Assembly: GCA_002702705.1 (NCBI GenBank) | Contig: PABH01000053.1 | Location: forward strand, 204,081 to 268,080 | Direction of reading: 5' to 3' | Length of the DNA: 64,000 nt | Source: Anaerolineaceae bacterium | GTDB taxonomy: Bacteria > Chloroflexota > Anaerolineae > Anaerolineales > Anaerolineaceae | Position numbers and translations under genes: made by a program | Shown here: positions 47,703 to 57,154 of the stretch, one piece after another | Layout of the letters: each line of letters begins with the position of its first letter | How positions within the stretch are numbered: the stretch's first letter is position 1 | Notes under the pieces: model-generated | Database searches by the model: none | Seen by the model: only the letters and a program-made list of their open reading frames with translations | What the model was told of the DNA's origin: nothing

Positions 47703-47784
47703 GGGGAAGTGCTGGAATTGGCAGACAGGCATGACTTAGGATCATGTGCCGAAAGGCGTGCGGGTTCGACCCCCGCCTTCCCTA
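47703..47784 (+). tRNA. tRNA-Leu (anticodon UAG)
   Basis: A cloverleaf of 82 bases is visible. The acceptor stem is GGGGAAG with CTTCCCT (first pair G-U). The D arm contains TGGAATTGGCAGA. The anticodon stem-loop CATGA-CTTAGGA-TCATG gives anticodon TAG at 47737-47739. A long variable arm (TGCCGAAAGGCG) is typical of leucine tRNAs, and the T arm is GCGGG-TTCGACC-CCCGC. Discriminator A is at 47784, and CCA is not encoded. Trigger factor follows 43 bases later. Confidence 0.95.
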
Positions 47785-47827
47785 CTAAGTAAAAAATTTA
47801 TAAATTTGTTAAAAGAAGGATCGAGCC

Positions 47828-49261
47828 TTGAAAATAGAAACCCAACCAACTGAAAACCACCAGGTAAAAGTAACTGCTGAATTTGAAACAGAACTGTTTG
47901 AAGAATACAAACGCCGCGCAGCCAAAAAGATAGCCAAACAAGCAAAAGTTCCAGGTTTCCGACCAGGAAAAGCTCCCTATAATGTCATCGTCAGAATGTA
48001 CGGTGAAGGCGCTGTACAGGAAGAAGCTGTTGAATTATTTATCGATGATCAATATCCAAAAGTATTATCTGAAGCAGCCATCGAACCAGGCGGTCTCGGA
48101 GCAGTGGAAGAAATTAAAAGCTTTGACCCTCCTACCTTCACCTTCCTCATCCCTTTACAACCTGAAATCGATTTAGGAAATTATAAGGATGTTCGTTTTG
48201 AATATGCACCAGAAGAAACAACAGAAGAGGATGTGAACGATTTCTTAACCAATCTGCAACGCAATTATGCCACCGCCGAACCTGTCGATCGCCCCAGTGA
48301 AGAAGGTGATTTGATTTATTACAAATTATCCGGGGTAGATACAAAAGCAGAAGAAGGCGATCCAAAACTTTTAGAAGAGACTCCAGCCCAAAAAATTATT
48401 GGTGAAGAAACATCACAAGATACTTGGCCTTTTGAAGGTTTCAGTAAGGAATTAATCGGCTTAACAGCTGGTGATGAAAAAAAGATCGTTCATAAATTCA
48501 AAAAAGAAGAAGGTGACGAAGAATTTAAAGGCAAAAAAGTTGAATTTACTGTTGTTGTAGACTCAGTTAAAGCAATGAACCTTCCCGAATTAAATGACGA
48601 TTTTGCAAAAACATTGGGTGAATTTGAAGATTTTGAAACCTTGAAATCCGTTGTCCGTGAACAGCTCGAAAATCAAAAAACATCCGATTATGAAGAAAAA
48701 TATTATACAGACTTATTGGAAAAGATCGCAGAACAAGCTACAGTTAAGTATCCGCCGCAAATGGTAGAGGAAGAAATTGAGCACGTCATCCACAATTTGG
48801 AACATGACCTGCAGCACCAAAACCTCGATTTCGACACATATTTAAAATTAATGAATTTAGAACGTGATAAATATATTGAGGAAACAATTCGTCCCGCAGC
48901 GGAAAAAAGGCTGATCAATTCTTTAATAATTGAAAGCATCGCCAAAGAAGAAAAAGTTGAAATTGCCAAAGAAGATGTTGAAGGCATCATGAACGACACC
49001 GTTCAAATGTTACAAAACATGCCTGAAAACAAAGGTAAAAAAGGAAAACTTTCTAACGAAACGGTGAATAATGTTGCATATAATGCAATGACACGATTAT
49101 ACAATCAGCGCACGTTGGAACGATTAAAAGCAATTGCAAATGGCGAACTGGATAAAAAAGAAGAAACAGCCGAAGAAACCACACAGCCGGAAGTCGAAGA
49201 ATCCGAACCAGTTGAAGAAAAATCAAGTGAGGAAGCTTCAGAAAATCCGGCCAAAGAATAA
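47828..49261 (+). CDS. tig: Trigger factor
   Basis: The 477-residue ribosome-bound chaperone has the ribosome-docking segment [11 protein letters not shown] (about 40-50), a central PPIase domain (about 155-245, [10 protein letters not shown] to FTVVVDSV) and a long helical C-terminal domain. It ends in a glutamate-rich tail of about 40 residues. The start is TTG at 47828, with AGAAGGA about seven bases upstream. clpP follows 16 bases after the stop, the usual tig-clpP order, but clpX is not here. Confidence 0.95.
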   Translation: MKIETQPTENHQVKVTAEFETELFEEYKRRAAKKIAKQAKVPGFRPGKAPYNVIVRMYGEGAVQEEAVELFIDDQYPKVLSEAAIEPGGLGAVEEIKSFDPPTFTFLIPLQPEIDLGNYKDVRFEYAPEETTEEDVNDFLTNLQRNYATAEPVDRPSEEGDLIYYKLSGVDTKAEEGDPKLLEETPAQKIIGEETSQDTWPFEGFSKELIGLTAGDEKKIVHKFKKEEGDEEFKGKKVEFTVVVDSVKAMNLPELNDDFAKTLGEFEDFETLKSVVREQLENQKTSDYEEKYYTDLLEKIAEQATVKYPPQMVEEEIEHVIHNLEHDLQHQNLDFDTYLKLMNLERDKYIEETIRPAAEKRLINSLIIESIAKEEKVEIAKEDVEGIMNDTVQMLQNMPENKGKKGKLSNETVNNVAYNAMTRLYNQRTLERLKAIANGELDKKEETAEETTQPEVEESEPVEEKSSEEASENPAKE

Positions 49262-49277
49262 GGAGTTCGGAGGGAGT

Positions 49278-49889
49278 ATGAATAACATCCCAGATTTTTC
49301 TTCAGTAGTCCCTATGGTGATTGAATCATCAGGTCGCGGTGAAAGAGCGTATGATATCTATTCGCTTTTATTAAAGAACCGCATTGTATTTTTAGGCACA
49401 CAAATAAACGATCAGGTTGCGAATGTTATTGTGGCGCAGTTATTGTTCCTCAGCCGAGAAGACCCGGATGCGGGCATTCAAATGTATATCAACAGCCCAG
49501 GTGGTCATATTTATGCTGGTATGGCAATTTATGACACGATGAAAATGATCCCCAACAAAATATCTACAGTTGCTGTAGGTATGGCTGCGTCTTTCGGAAC
49601 AGTCATTCTGGCTGCCGGTGAAAAGGGGCAACGTTATGCTTTACCCCATGCCACAATTCACATGCATCAGCCACTGGGCGGCGCCCAAGGGCAGGCTTCG
49701 GATATCGAGATTCAAGCAAAGGAAATCCTCCGTTTGAAAGCTCGCTTAAACGAAATAATGGCTGAATCTACCGGACAAAGTCTGGATACAATCGAACATG
49801 ATACAGAGCGCGATTATTATCTTGATGCCGAAACAGCCGTCAAGTACGGTTTGGTAGATAAAGTTTTAGAACCACCTTCAAAAAAATAA
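49278..49889 (+). CDS. clpP: ATP-dependent Clp protease proteolytic subunit
   Basis: The 203-residue serine protease has catalytic Ser105 (GMAASFGTV), His130 ([10 protein letters not shown]) and Asp179 (TERDYYLD). It forms the proteolytic chamber used with ClpX/ClpA/ClpC. GGAGGGAG lies directly before the ATG at 49278; the longer frame would overlap tig. Confidence 0.96.
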   Translation: MNNIPDFSSVVPMVIESSGRGERAYDIYSLLLKNRIVFLGTQINDQVANVIVAQLLFLSREDPDAGIQMYINSPGGHIYAGMAIYDTMKMIPNKISTVAVGMAASFGTVILAAGEKGQRYALPHATIHMHQPLGGAQGQASDIEIQAKEILRLKARLNEIMAESTGQSLDTIEHDTERDYYLDAETAVKYGLVDKVLEPPSKK

Positions 49890-49912
49890 TTTGAAGAAAA
49901 TAAAAACACAAT

Positions 49913-49939
49913 CAAACCGGATGCTTCACATCCGGTTTG
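49913..49939 (+). terminator. Hairpin after clpP, weak terminator
   Basis: The 11-bp stem CAAACCGGATG/CATCCGGTTTG with loop CTTCA lacks a proper T-run (TCACTT follows). Read-through into the downstream HAD gene is likely. Confidence 0.5.
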
Positions 49940-49960
49940 TCACTTAAACAAGGAAGACCA

Positions 49961-50758
49961 ATGAAGTTTAAATCAATCATTTTTGATATGGATGGTGTAT
50001 TGTGGAAAGATCAAACACCTTTAACAAACTTAAAAAATATTTTTAAGAAACTAGATGCTGCATCGATTGAATATGCTTTTGCCACAAATAATAGTACAAA
50101 AACACCGGTTGAATATCAAAAAAAGATAGCCCTGTTTGGCGTACAAATTTCTCCGGAACAGGTGATAACTTCAGGTACAAATCTGGCATCTCTATTAAAG
50201 GAAAACTACCCCACGGGCGGTCCTCTCTATATCATTGGTGAAAATGGGTTAGTCGATATTTTAAAAGATTATGGATTTTATTATGAAGAATCATCTGTTT
50301 TGGCAGTAGCCGGTGGCTTAGATCGCTCAGTAACCTATGAACAGTTAAAAAAAGCTACCATACTTATTAATAATGGTTCACCTTTTTATTTTACAAACCC
50401 TGATCCCTCATACCCTTCTCCTGAAGGAAATATCCCAGGTGCAGGAGCAATAAAAATTGCGATTGAAGCAGCTACAGGAGTGAAAGCAATAACCCCGGGC
50501 AAACCAGAAGCATTTATGTTTTTAAATGCCTTGAAATACTTAAAAAGTACGCCACAAGAAACCTTGGTTATTGGTGACCGACTAGATACGGATATACTTG
50601 GTGGTGTAAGGACAGGTTGTAAAACTGCACTTGTCTTAACCGGTGTAACAACATCAATAGATCTGGAAGTAAGCGAAATCCAACCTGATTATGTTTTTCA
50701 AAATATTGATGAATTGATCACAACCCTGGAGGATTCAGACTGGGAGATAATTACATGA
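49961..50758 (+). CDS. HAD-IIA phosphatase, NagD-like
   Basis: The 265-residue protein has HAD motif I FDMDGVLWKD (8-17), motif II ATNNSTK, the class IIA cap, Lys in PGKPEAFMF and motif III VIGDRLDTDILGG. NagD-like enzymes dephosphorylate small phosphorylated metabolites such as nucleotides, p-nitrophenyl phosphate or phosphoglycolate. AAGGAAG lies just before the ATG at 49961. The stop overlaps rlmN by four bases. Confidence 0.88.
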   Translation: MKFKSIIFDMDGVLWKDQTPLTNLKNIFKKLDAASIEYAFATNNSTKTPVEYQKKIALFGVQISPEQVITSGTNLASLLKENYPTGGPLYIIGENGLVDILKDYGFYYEESSVLAVAGGLDRSVTYEQLKKATILINNGSPFYFTNPDPSYPSPEGNIPGAGAIKIAIEAATGVKAITPGKPEAFMFLNALKYLKSTPQETLVIGDRLDTDILGGVRTGCKTALVLTGVTTSIDLEVSEIQPDYVFQNIDELITTLEDSDWEIIT

Positions 50759-51801
50759 GCAAGAATTTATTTTATGATTTAAGTTATATTGATCTGGATA
50801 ACTACCTCAAATCAATTCGCCAACCATCATTTCGAACAAAGCAAATCTGGCAAGGCGTTTATATTAATTTCTGGGATAAACCTGAGGATTTTACCAATAT
50901 TCCGAAGGAATTGCGCACTCGATTGTTCGAAGATTTTTCTTTTTCCAGCATGAAACCAACTGTACAGTTAAATTCATCTGATCTTGAAACAACAAAAACC
51001 CTCTTTAGCTTGCAAGATCAAACTGGAATTGAGGCTGTCCTCATGAAATATGACCAACGCAGAACGCTGTGTATCTCAACACAAGTTGGTTGTGCTATGG
51101 GTTGTGTATTCTGTGCCACTGGCCAAATGGGTTTTACAAGACATCTTTCCGCTGGTGAAATTATTGAGCAGGTTTTGTTTTATGCGAAATTGTTAAATCA
51201 AACGGATGAAAAAGTAACAAATATCGTATTAATGGGCATGGGTGAACCCTTCCATAACTATGAAGCCACCATGCAGGCCATCAACACATTGAATGATCAC
51301 TCAGGGTTTGATCTGGGAGCAAGACGCTTTACAGTTTCAACGGTCGGATTGGTCCCCATGATCAGACGATTTGCAGACGAAAATGTACAAGTTAACCTTG
51401 CAATTAGTCTGCATGCAGCAAATGACACTGAACGCAGCTTACTGCTGCCAATAAACAAAAAATATGATATTGTTCAAGTTATTGAAGCCTGCCAATACTA
51501 CATTAATAAAACAAATCGTCGAATTACCTTCGAATGGGCATTAATAGCAGGTAAAAATGATGATGAAAAAACGGCTCGAGAACTAGCGGGATTATTAAAA
51601 GGACTTTTGTGTCATGTTAATGTAATTCCACTTAATCCAACTGGCCAAGATGAATATGCCCCTAGCACAAAAAATCAAACCTATGTTTTTAAAAACATCC
51701 TCGAAGAACAAGGTATTCCTTGTACAATTCGACTGCGACGAGGAATTGATATACAAGCAGGCTGTGGGCAATTGGCAGTAAAACATCAATCGAAAAAATG
51801 A
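50755..51801 (+). CDS. rlmN: Dual-specificity 23S rRNA/tRNA adenine-C2 methyltransferase
   Basis: The 348-residue radical-SAM enzyme methylates A2503 of 23S rRNA and A37 of tRNAs. The cluster cysteines are Cys113, Cys117 and Cys120 in CAMGCVFC. GMGEPFHNY binds SAM. Cys337 in QAGCGQL is the expected catalytic cysteine near the C-terminus. Translation is coupled to the HAD gene by an ATGA overlap. Confidence 0.95.
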   Translation: MSKNLFYDLSYIDLDNYLKSIRQPSFRTKQIWQGVYINFWDKPEDFTNIPKELRTRLFEDFSFSSMKPTVQLNSSDLETTKTLFSLQDQTGIEAVLMKYDQRRTLCISTQVGCAMGCVFCATGQMGFTRHLSAGEIIEQVLFYAKLLNQTDEKVTNIVLMGMGEPFHNYEATMQAINTLNDHSGFDLGARRFTVSTVGLVPMIRRFADENVQVNLAISLHAANDTERSLLLPINKKYDIVQVIEACQYYINKTNRRITFEWALIAGKNDDEKTARELAGLLKGLLCHVNVIPLNPTGQDEYAPSTKNQTYVFKNILEEQGIPCTIRLRRGIDIQAGCGQLAVKHQSKK

Positions 51802-51824
51802 TGGCTATGATATAATTTTTTGCT

Positions 51825-52733
51825 ATGGCAGATATATTTGATAAATGGATTAAAGGTCTTGAAAAGACTAGAAAAGTTGCATTTGGCCGATTGGCAACCT
51901 TATTTGGTGCTACGGAGATCTCTTGGGATACCTGGGAAGAATTAGAAGCGATATTGGTTCAGGCTGATCTCGGAATTGAGACAACTCAGGAAATCATCGC
52001 AAGTCTGATTCTTAAAGTTGAAAAATTTGGAATTACCAAATCGAATGAACTGCAAGAATTATTGGTGGAAGAACTAGTAAGCCGCTTGGATACTTCAGAA
52101 ATACCAGATTTTTCAGATCACAAACCCGCTGTAATTATGGTCATTGGAGTCAATGGTTCGGGTAAAACGACCACCTTAGCGAAGCTTGGAAAAAAACTTA
52201 CTGACCAAAACAAATCTGTTATCTTTGGAGCCGCCGACACTTTTCGTGCTGCTGCTGTGGAGCAGCTAAAAGTCTGGGGAGATAGACTCAATATACCAGT
52301 TATTTCAGGGCAGCCAGGGGCAGATCCCGGATCTGTTGCATTTGATACGGTTCAAGCTGGTTTATCTCGAAAAGCAGATTTTGTTTTTATCGATACCGCT
52401 GGGCGTTTGCACACCCGGTTTAATTTAATGGAAGAATTAAAAAAAATCAATCGCGTTACTGGTAAAGCCTTGCCTGGCGCGCCTCACGCCACCTGGTTGA
52501 TCATGGATGCTACTACTGGACAAAATGCACTACATCAAGCTCGCGCTTTTAACGAAGCAGTCAAAATCAACGGTGTTATATTAACCAAATTGGATAGTTC
52601 AGCCCGCGGTGGAATGGCATTTGCAATTCAGAAGGAATTACATGTGCCAATTTTATACGCCGGTTTAGGCGAGAAACCAGAAGATTTACAGCCCTTCGAC
52701 AAAACTGCATTTGTTAAAGGGATTATTTCATAA
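51825..52733 (+). CDS. ftsY: Signal recognition particle receptor FtsY
   Basis: The 302-residue SRP GTPase has a short N domain (1-95) and a G domain with GVNGSGKTTTLAKLG, DTFRAAAVEQL, DTAGRLHT and TKLDSSARGG. It lacks the long acidic A domain of E. coli FtsY, as is usual in many non-proteobacteria. It docks ribosome-SRP complexes at the membrane. The ATG has almost no SD. prfB follows 13 bases after the stop. Confidence 0.95.
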   Translation: MADIFDKWIKGLEKTRKVAFGRLATLFGATEISWDTWEELEAILVQADLGIETTQEIIASLILKVEKFGITKSNELQELLVEELVSRLDTSEIPDFSDHKPAVIMVIGVNGSGKTTTLAKLGKKLTDQNKSVIFGAADTFRAAAVEQLKVWGDRLNIPVISGQPGADPGSVAFDTVQAGLSRKADFVFIDTAGRLHTRFNLMEELKKINRVTGKALPGAPHATWLIMDATTGQNALHQARAFNEAVKINGVILTKLDSSARGGMAFAIQKELHVPILYAGLGEKPEDLQPFDKTAFVKGIIS

Positions 52734-52746
52734 ATGGAGTAAAAGT

Positions 52747-53836
52747 ATGCAAGATCTAGTAGATCGCTTGGCAGAACAATCTGTCAAAATTCATGATCTC
52801 TTGGTGCACCTTTGACCTTAATAAGAAGGAAGAAGAATTAAGAGAACTGACGAAAAAATCTGAGGATCCCAATCTTTGGGATGATCGTGTTAATGCACAA
52901 AACATATTAAAATCCATCAACGATTTACGTGAAGAAATTGATAGTTGGAAATCATTAAGCAAAAAAATTGATGATGCGAAAGAGTTAGCGGAGATGGGTG
53001 ACGAATCATTCCGCAGTGAACTCGAAGATGAAATTGATTATATTACACGCGAATTAGATCAGAAAGAACTCAGCACATACTTATCCGGCCGGTATGATCG
53101 CGGCAATGCGTTATTAAGTATTCACGCTGGTGCCGGTGGTACCGATTCACAAGATTGGGCTGAAATGTTAGAACGTATGTATCTTCGCTGGGCAGACCAA
53201 AACGGGTATAAAGCAGACATATTGGACCGTTCTGTCGGCGAAGAAGCAGGCATTAAAAGTGTTACAATCGCCATAAACGGTAAATACGCTTATGGATACT
53301 TGCGATCTGAAAAGGGCGTCCATCGCCTGGTACGTTTATCTCCTTTCGATTCTAATCATCGCAGGCATACCTCTTTTGCTCAGGTTGAAATTTTACCGGA
53401 TATGGATACAGATTTGGAAGAAATTTCTATTCCGCCTGACGAAGTACGGATTGATATTTTTAAATCATCGGGGGCAGGAGGGCAAAATGTTCAAAAAACG
53501 TCTACAGCCATCCGCCTTTACCATATTCCAACAGGTTTAATTGTTACCTGTCAAAATGAGCGTTCTCAGCTTCAAAATCGGGAGAATGCCTTTCGGGTTT
53601 TGCGGGCAAAACTATTAGAGATTAAACGTCAGGAACAAGAAGAAGCCCTTGCTAAAATTCGGGGTGATTACCAAAAAAATGAATGGGGATCACAAATTCG
53701 ATCGTACGTTCAACACCCTTACCAAATGGTAAAGGACCACCGCACAGAATTTGAAATGGGAAATGTGAGTGCAGTTTTAGATGGTAGTTTGAATGGTTTT
53801 ATTCAAGAATTCTTAAAAACTCAACCTGCAAATTAA
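52747..53836 (+). CDS. prfB: Peptide chain release factor 2, with programmed +1 frameshift
   Basis: Translation starts at ATG 52747 and runs 22 codons to CTT-TGA-C at 52810-52816. A +1 slip on CTT over the in-frame TGA (52813-52815) continues at GAC 52814 to the stop at 53836, giving about 362 residues. The downstream part has the RF2 stop-recognition motif SPF (RLSPFDSN) and the peptidyl-transferase motif GGQ (SGAGGQNVQK). RF2 ends translation at UGA and UAA, so the frameshift senses RF2 level. The SD-like stimulator before the slip site is weak (TTGGTG instead of AGGGGG). A frame opening at 52793 is not the true start. Confidence 0.93.
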
Positions 53837-53842
53837 AAAATA

Positions 53843-53878
53843 AGCCATCTCATTTCTAAGGTGAGATGGCTGTTTTTT
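53843..53878. terminator. Bidirectional terminator between prfB and pfkA
   Basis: The 10-bp stem AGCCATCTCA/TGAGATGGCT with a 9-base loop is followed by GTTTTTTT on the plus strand and by TTATTTTTT on the minus strand. Confidence 0.85.
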
Positions 53879-53880
53879 TA

Positions 53881-54849
53881 TTAATCTAATATTTCAGCTA
53901 ACTGTACCAAGTCTCGATCAATTTGTTTTTTGTTACTTACCACAACTTCGAGTGGAGTGGCGTCAAGTTTTGAATTGACCCAACCTACCAACACCCCTGT
54001 ATTTCCTTTGTCAATCATTTCCACCGCTCCAGCACCTAACCGGCTAGCCAGGATTCGATCATATGCTGAAGGTGTGCCCCCACGTTGGATATGCCCAAGG
54101 ATAGCTACGCGCAATGCAAAACCCAAACGCTCTTCATGCTCCTTAAAATAAGCGGACAATCTTTCCGCATTATATTTTGCACCTTCTGCCACAATTACTA
54201 TGGCATGTGCTTTACCTTTATTGTAGGCCTCACTTATTCGATCAGCAACATCGTCAGGATCAATATCAACTTCAGGCAAAATAACTGCTTCTGCTCCGCC
54301 TGCCAATGCTGTCATTAAAGCCAAATAACCACAGTCTCTCCCCATCACTTCTAATAAAAATGCCCTCTGATGGGAACTGGCAGTTACCTTTAATCGATCA
54401 ACAGCTTCTAGAGCTACATTTAAAGCAGTGTCAACACCAATTGTTATGTCGGATCCATACAAGTCATTATCAATCGTTGAAGCAACCCCTACTACCGGAA
54501 AACCTAATTGTGTCAATTTAAATGAGCCGGTTTGTGACCCATTACCACCGATCACAACCAGAGCTTCAATGCCATGAGAATTTAATTGGCGTATGGCTTT
54601 TCTTTGTCCCTCAATAGTTTTAAATTCTTCCGAACGGGCACTACCTAACATCGTTCCTCCCCGCTGCATAATTCCGCCCACATCACGAGCGCCGAGAGGT
54701 ATTATATTTCCCGATATTAATCCAGCATACCCATTCTTGACACCGTAAACGGTCCAACCCTTGGCTATTCCAGTTCGAACAACAGCCCGGATAGCAGCGT
54801 TCATTCCCGGGGCATCCCCACCACTTGTTAACACACCGATTTTTTTCAT
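53881..54849 (-). CDS. pfkA: 6-phosphofructokinase
   Basis: The 322-residue enzyme phosphorylates fructose 6-phosphate in glycolysis. TSGGDAPGMNAAIR (residues 8-21), TIDNDLYGSD with the catalytic aspartate, EVMGRDCGYLA and GHIQRGGTPS are conserved. The donor-site motif reads GGNGS instead of GGDGS, and the residue before TIDND is Ser rather than Gly (ATP type) or Lys (PPi type), so the phosphoryl donor is not obvious. GGAGG lies four bases before ATG 54849, which I prefer over a TTG four codons upstream. Confidence 0.92.
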   Translation of the reverse strand: MKKIGVLTSGGDAPGMNAAIRAVVRTGIAKGWTVYGVKNGYAGLISGNIIPLGARDVGGIMQRGGTMLGSARSEEFKTIEGQRKAIRQLNSHGIEALVVIGGNGSQTGSFKLTQLGFPVVGVASTIDNDLYGSDITIGVDTALNVALEAVDRLKVTASSHQRAFLLEVMGRDCGYLALMTALAGGAEAVILPEVDIDPDDVADRISEAYNKGKAHAIVIVAEGAKYNAERLSAYFKEHEERLGFALRVAILGHIQRGGTPSAYDRILASRLGAGAVEMIDKGNTGVLVGWVNSKLDATPLEVVVSNKKQIDRDLVQLAEILD

Positions 54850-55063
54850 GCAACCTCCCAAATAATACCCGAATAAATTGCTTCGATTCTACCACATCCA
54901 TTTTACAAGGATGTCCAAAATAATAATATTCTAGTGACTTTACTTATTAAAATTATGCAGAAATTCAGTATTAATTTTACAACTATTTTTGTACCATATT
55001 TTTGAAAGATTGTCGTTTATTCCTTATCTAATCCCATTAAAAGCAACCCTAAAAGGAAAAAAC

Positions 55064-57151
55064 ATGTCAGATTTTCGAATTAAACAACACCCAATTCTTC
55101 CTATTCCCGAGGCAGAAATAATCGAATTTTATTGGCAAAATCAAAAAATAACAGCACATTCAGGTGAAACGATATCTGCTGCCTTGTTCGCCAATGGCAT
55201 TCGTGTTTTTGGTCATCACCATAAAGATCAATCCCCACAAGGAATATTTTGTGCAAATGGACAATGTGCTCAGTGTATGGTTATTGCAAACGGTAAGCCT
55301 GTAAAATCTTGTATGGAAAAAATTAAAGCAGATATGCAAGTTTTTCCAGCAAATGGCCTCCCTGAATTACCACTTGTATCGAATCCCCCGAAGATGGAGG
55401 AAATTAAAAAACAGGAAGTGCCCGTATTGATCATTGGTGGAGGGCCTGCTGGTTTGTCTGCTGCAATAGAATTAGGAAAGCTCGGAGTTAAAGTACTATT
55501 AATTGATGATAAACATCGTCTCGGTGGCAAACTTGTTTTACAAACCCACCGTTTTTTTGGTTCATCGCAAGCAGTTTATGCGGGTACCAGAGGAATTGAT
55601 ATTGCCACGAAACTAGAAGAAGAATTATTAAAGTATAAAAATGTGGAGGTTTGGGTTAATACAACCGCTTTAGGTGTTTATTCGGATCAATATGTAGGTG
55701 TTTTACGCGATAATGAAAAATACATCCTCATTAAACCCAAAATAATGTTTGTTGCTTGTGGAGCCCGAGAAAAATTTTTAGCATTTTCTGGAAACACTTT
55801 ACCCGGCGTATATGGTGCTGGAGCATTTCAAACCCTAGTTAATAGAGATTTGGTTCGACCAGCGGAAAAGCTCTTCATCGTAGGAGGTGGAAATGTCGGG
55901 TTGATCGCTGGATACCATGCTCTTCAAGCTGGAATCGGTGTAGTTGGTTTGGTAGAAGCCCTACCAGATTGCGGCGGGTATAAAGTACATAAAGACAAAT
56001 TACATCGCATGGGTGTCCCAATTATGACTTCTCACACCATCCTTTCCGCCAATGGAAAAGACCAAGTGGAATCGGTTACTGTAGCAGAAGTAGATCAGAA
56101 TTTTAAACCGATTCCCGGAACAGAAAAATCATTTGTTTGTGATAGTATCTTAATCGCGGTTGGCCTTGATCCGGTTGATGAGTTTTACAAAAAAGGTATC
56201 CAGTACGGTATACAAACTTTTGTTGGTGGAGATGCCGAGGAAATTGCTGAAGCTTCCGCTGCTATTTTTTCAGGCAAAATCCGTGGAAGGGAAATAGCCA
56301 ATGCGCTCGGGCTGGACGTTGAAGCAGTTCCTCAATCCTGGTATCGCACCTCCGAAATATTAAAGTCTCGCCCCGGACAAAGTATTCCTGAAGAAGAGCT
56401 AGAGTATCAGGAAGGAGTTATGCCGGTTATTCATTGCACCCAGGAAATTCCATGTAATCCATGTTCGGAGCTTTGTCCGCATGGTTTGATTCACATTGAA
56501 AAAGATGACATTCGCAGCATTCCCACCTTTTTGGGTAATGGGTATTGCTGTGAAGTTTGTGAGCAATGTGTTGCGGGATGCCCCGGATTAGCAATCACCT
56601 TAGTGGACTACCGCAACGATATTAATGAACCCACAGTTTCTGTACCTTATGAGTTCATTCGGGAGCCCCTTCAAAAAAACGATACAGTTACTGCAATGGA
56701 CACAGAAGGCAATTTATTAGGTAAGTTTGAAGTTGTCTCGGTTCACAGTATCCCGGAAAGTGATCGCACATTGATCGTTCATATCCAAGCTCCCCGCGAA
56801 ATTGCTCCTCATATCGCTGGTATCCAGATCCAAGATAACCAAATCTCTCAACCGATGGATCATTATGTAAAAAATATTGAAGATGAGATGATTGTATGCC
56901 GCTGCGAAAGGGTTACCGCCGGAGAAATCAGATCGCTCATTCGACAGGGATACCGAGATTTTAATGAAATTAAGACAGTCACTCGTGCCGGCATGGGTTC
57001 ATGTGGTGGAAAAACATGTACAACCATTATCAAAAGATTATTCCGGGAAGAAGGTATACCCGATGATGAGGTAACTGACCAAACCAAACGTCCTTTGTTT
57101 ATGGAAGTTCCATTGGAAAAATTTGCTGGAGTAAATGGAGGTCAAGAATAA
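55064..57151 (+). CDS. FAD/iron-sulfur oxidoreductase alpha subunit (HcnAB/opine or sarcosine oxidase-like fusion)
   Basis: The 695-residue protein joins four modules. Residues 1-90 form a 2Fe-2S domain with Cys63, Cys68, Cys71 and Cys83. A pyridine-nucleotide-disulfide-type flavoprotein follows (VLIIGGGPAGLSAA at 121-134 and FIVGGGNVGLIAG). Next come two 4Fe-4S clusters (CNPCSELCP; CCEVCEQCVAGCP), and then a BFD-like 2Fe-2S domain (VCRCERVTAGEI with GSCGGKTC). The layout resembles hydrogen-cyanide synthase HcnA+HcnB or opine/sarcosine oxidase alpha, with an added ferredoxin. It probably passes electrons from amine oxidation by the partner encoded three bases downstream. AAGGA precedes ATG 55064. 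Confidence 0.82.
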   Translation: MSDFRIKQHPILPIPEAEIIEFYWQNQKITAHSGETISAALFANGIRVFGHHHKDQSPQGIFCANGQCAQCMVIANGKPVKSCMEKIKADMQVFPANGLPELPLVSNPPKMEEIKKQEVPVLIIGGGPAGLSAAIELGKLGVKVLLIDDKHRLGGKLVLQTHRFFGSSQAVYAGTRGIDIATKLEEELLKYKNVEVWVNTTALGVYSDQYVGVLRDNEKYILIKPKIMFVACGAREKFLAFSGNTLPGVYGAGAFQTLVNRDLVRPAEKLFIVGGGNVGLIAGYHALQAGIGVVGLVEALPDCGGYKVHKDKLHRMGVPIMTSHTILSANGKDQVESVTVAEVDQNFKPIPGTEKSFVCDSILIAVGLDPVDEFYKKGIQYGIQTFVGGDAEEIAEASAAIFSGKIRGREIANALGLDVEAVPQSWYRTSEILKSRPGQSIPEEELEYQEGVMPVIHCTQEIPCNPCSELCPHGLIHIEKDDIRSIPTFLGNGYCCEVCEQCVAGCPGLAITLVDYRNDINEPTVSVPYEFIREPLQKNDTVTAMDTEGNLLGKFEVVSVHSIPESDRTLIVHIQAPREIAPHIAGIQIQDNQISQPMDHYVKNIEDEMIVCRCERVTAGEIRSLIRQGYRDFNEIKTVTRAGMGSCGGKTCTTIIKRLFREEGIPDDEVTDQTKRPLFMEVPLEKFAGVNGGQE

Positions 57152-57154
57152 TTT

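Noticed and set aside
49134..49277. Longer frame in front of clpP overlapping tig
   Set aside because: It is an alternative frame of the tig 3' end. GGAGGGAG and the ClpP-like N-terminus support 49278.
52793..52813. prfB starting at ATG 52793 in the downstream frame
   Set aside because: The upstream 22-codon frame with CTTTGAC is the well-known RF2 frameshift arrangement and has a better-supported start at 52747.
54989..55063. 25-residue N-terminal extension of the FAD/iron-sulfur alpha subunit
   Set aside because: The ATG at 54989 has no SD, whereas ATG 55064 has AAGGA and the protein-family-like start MSDFRI.
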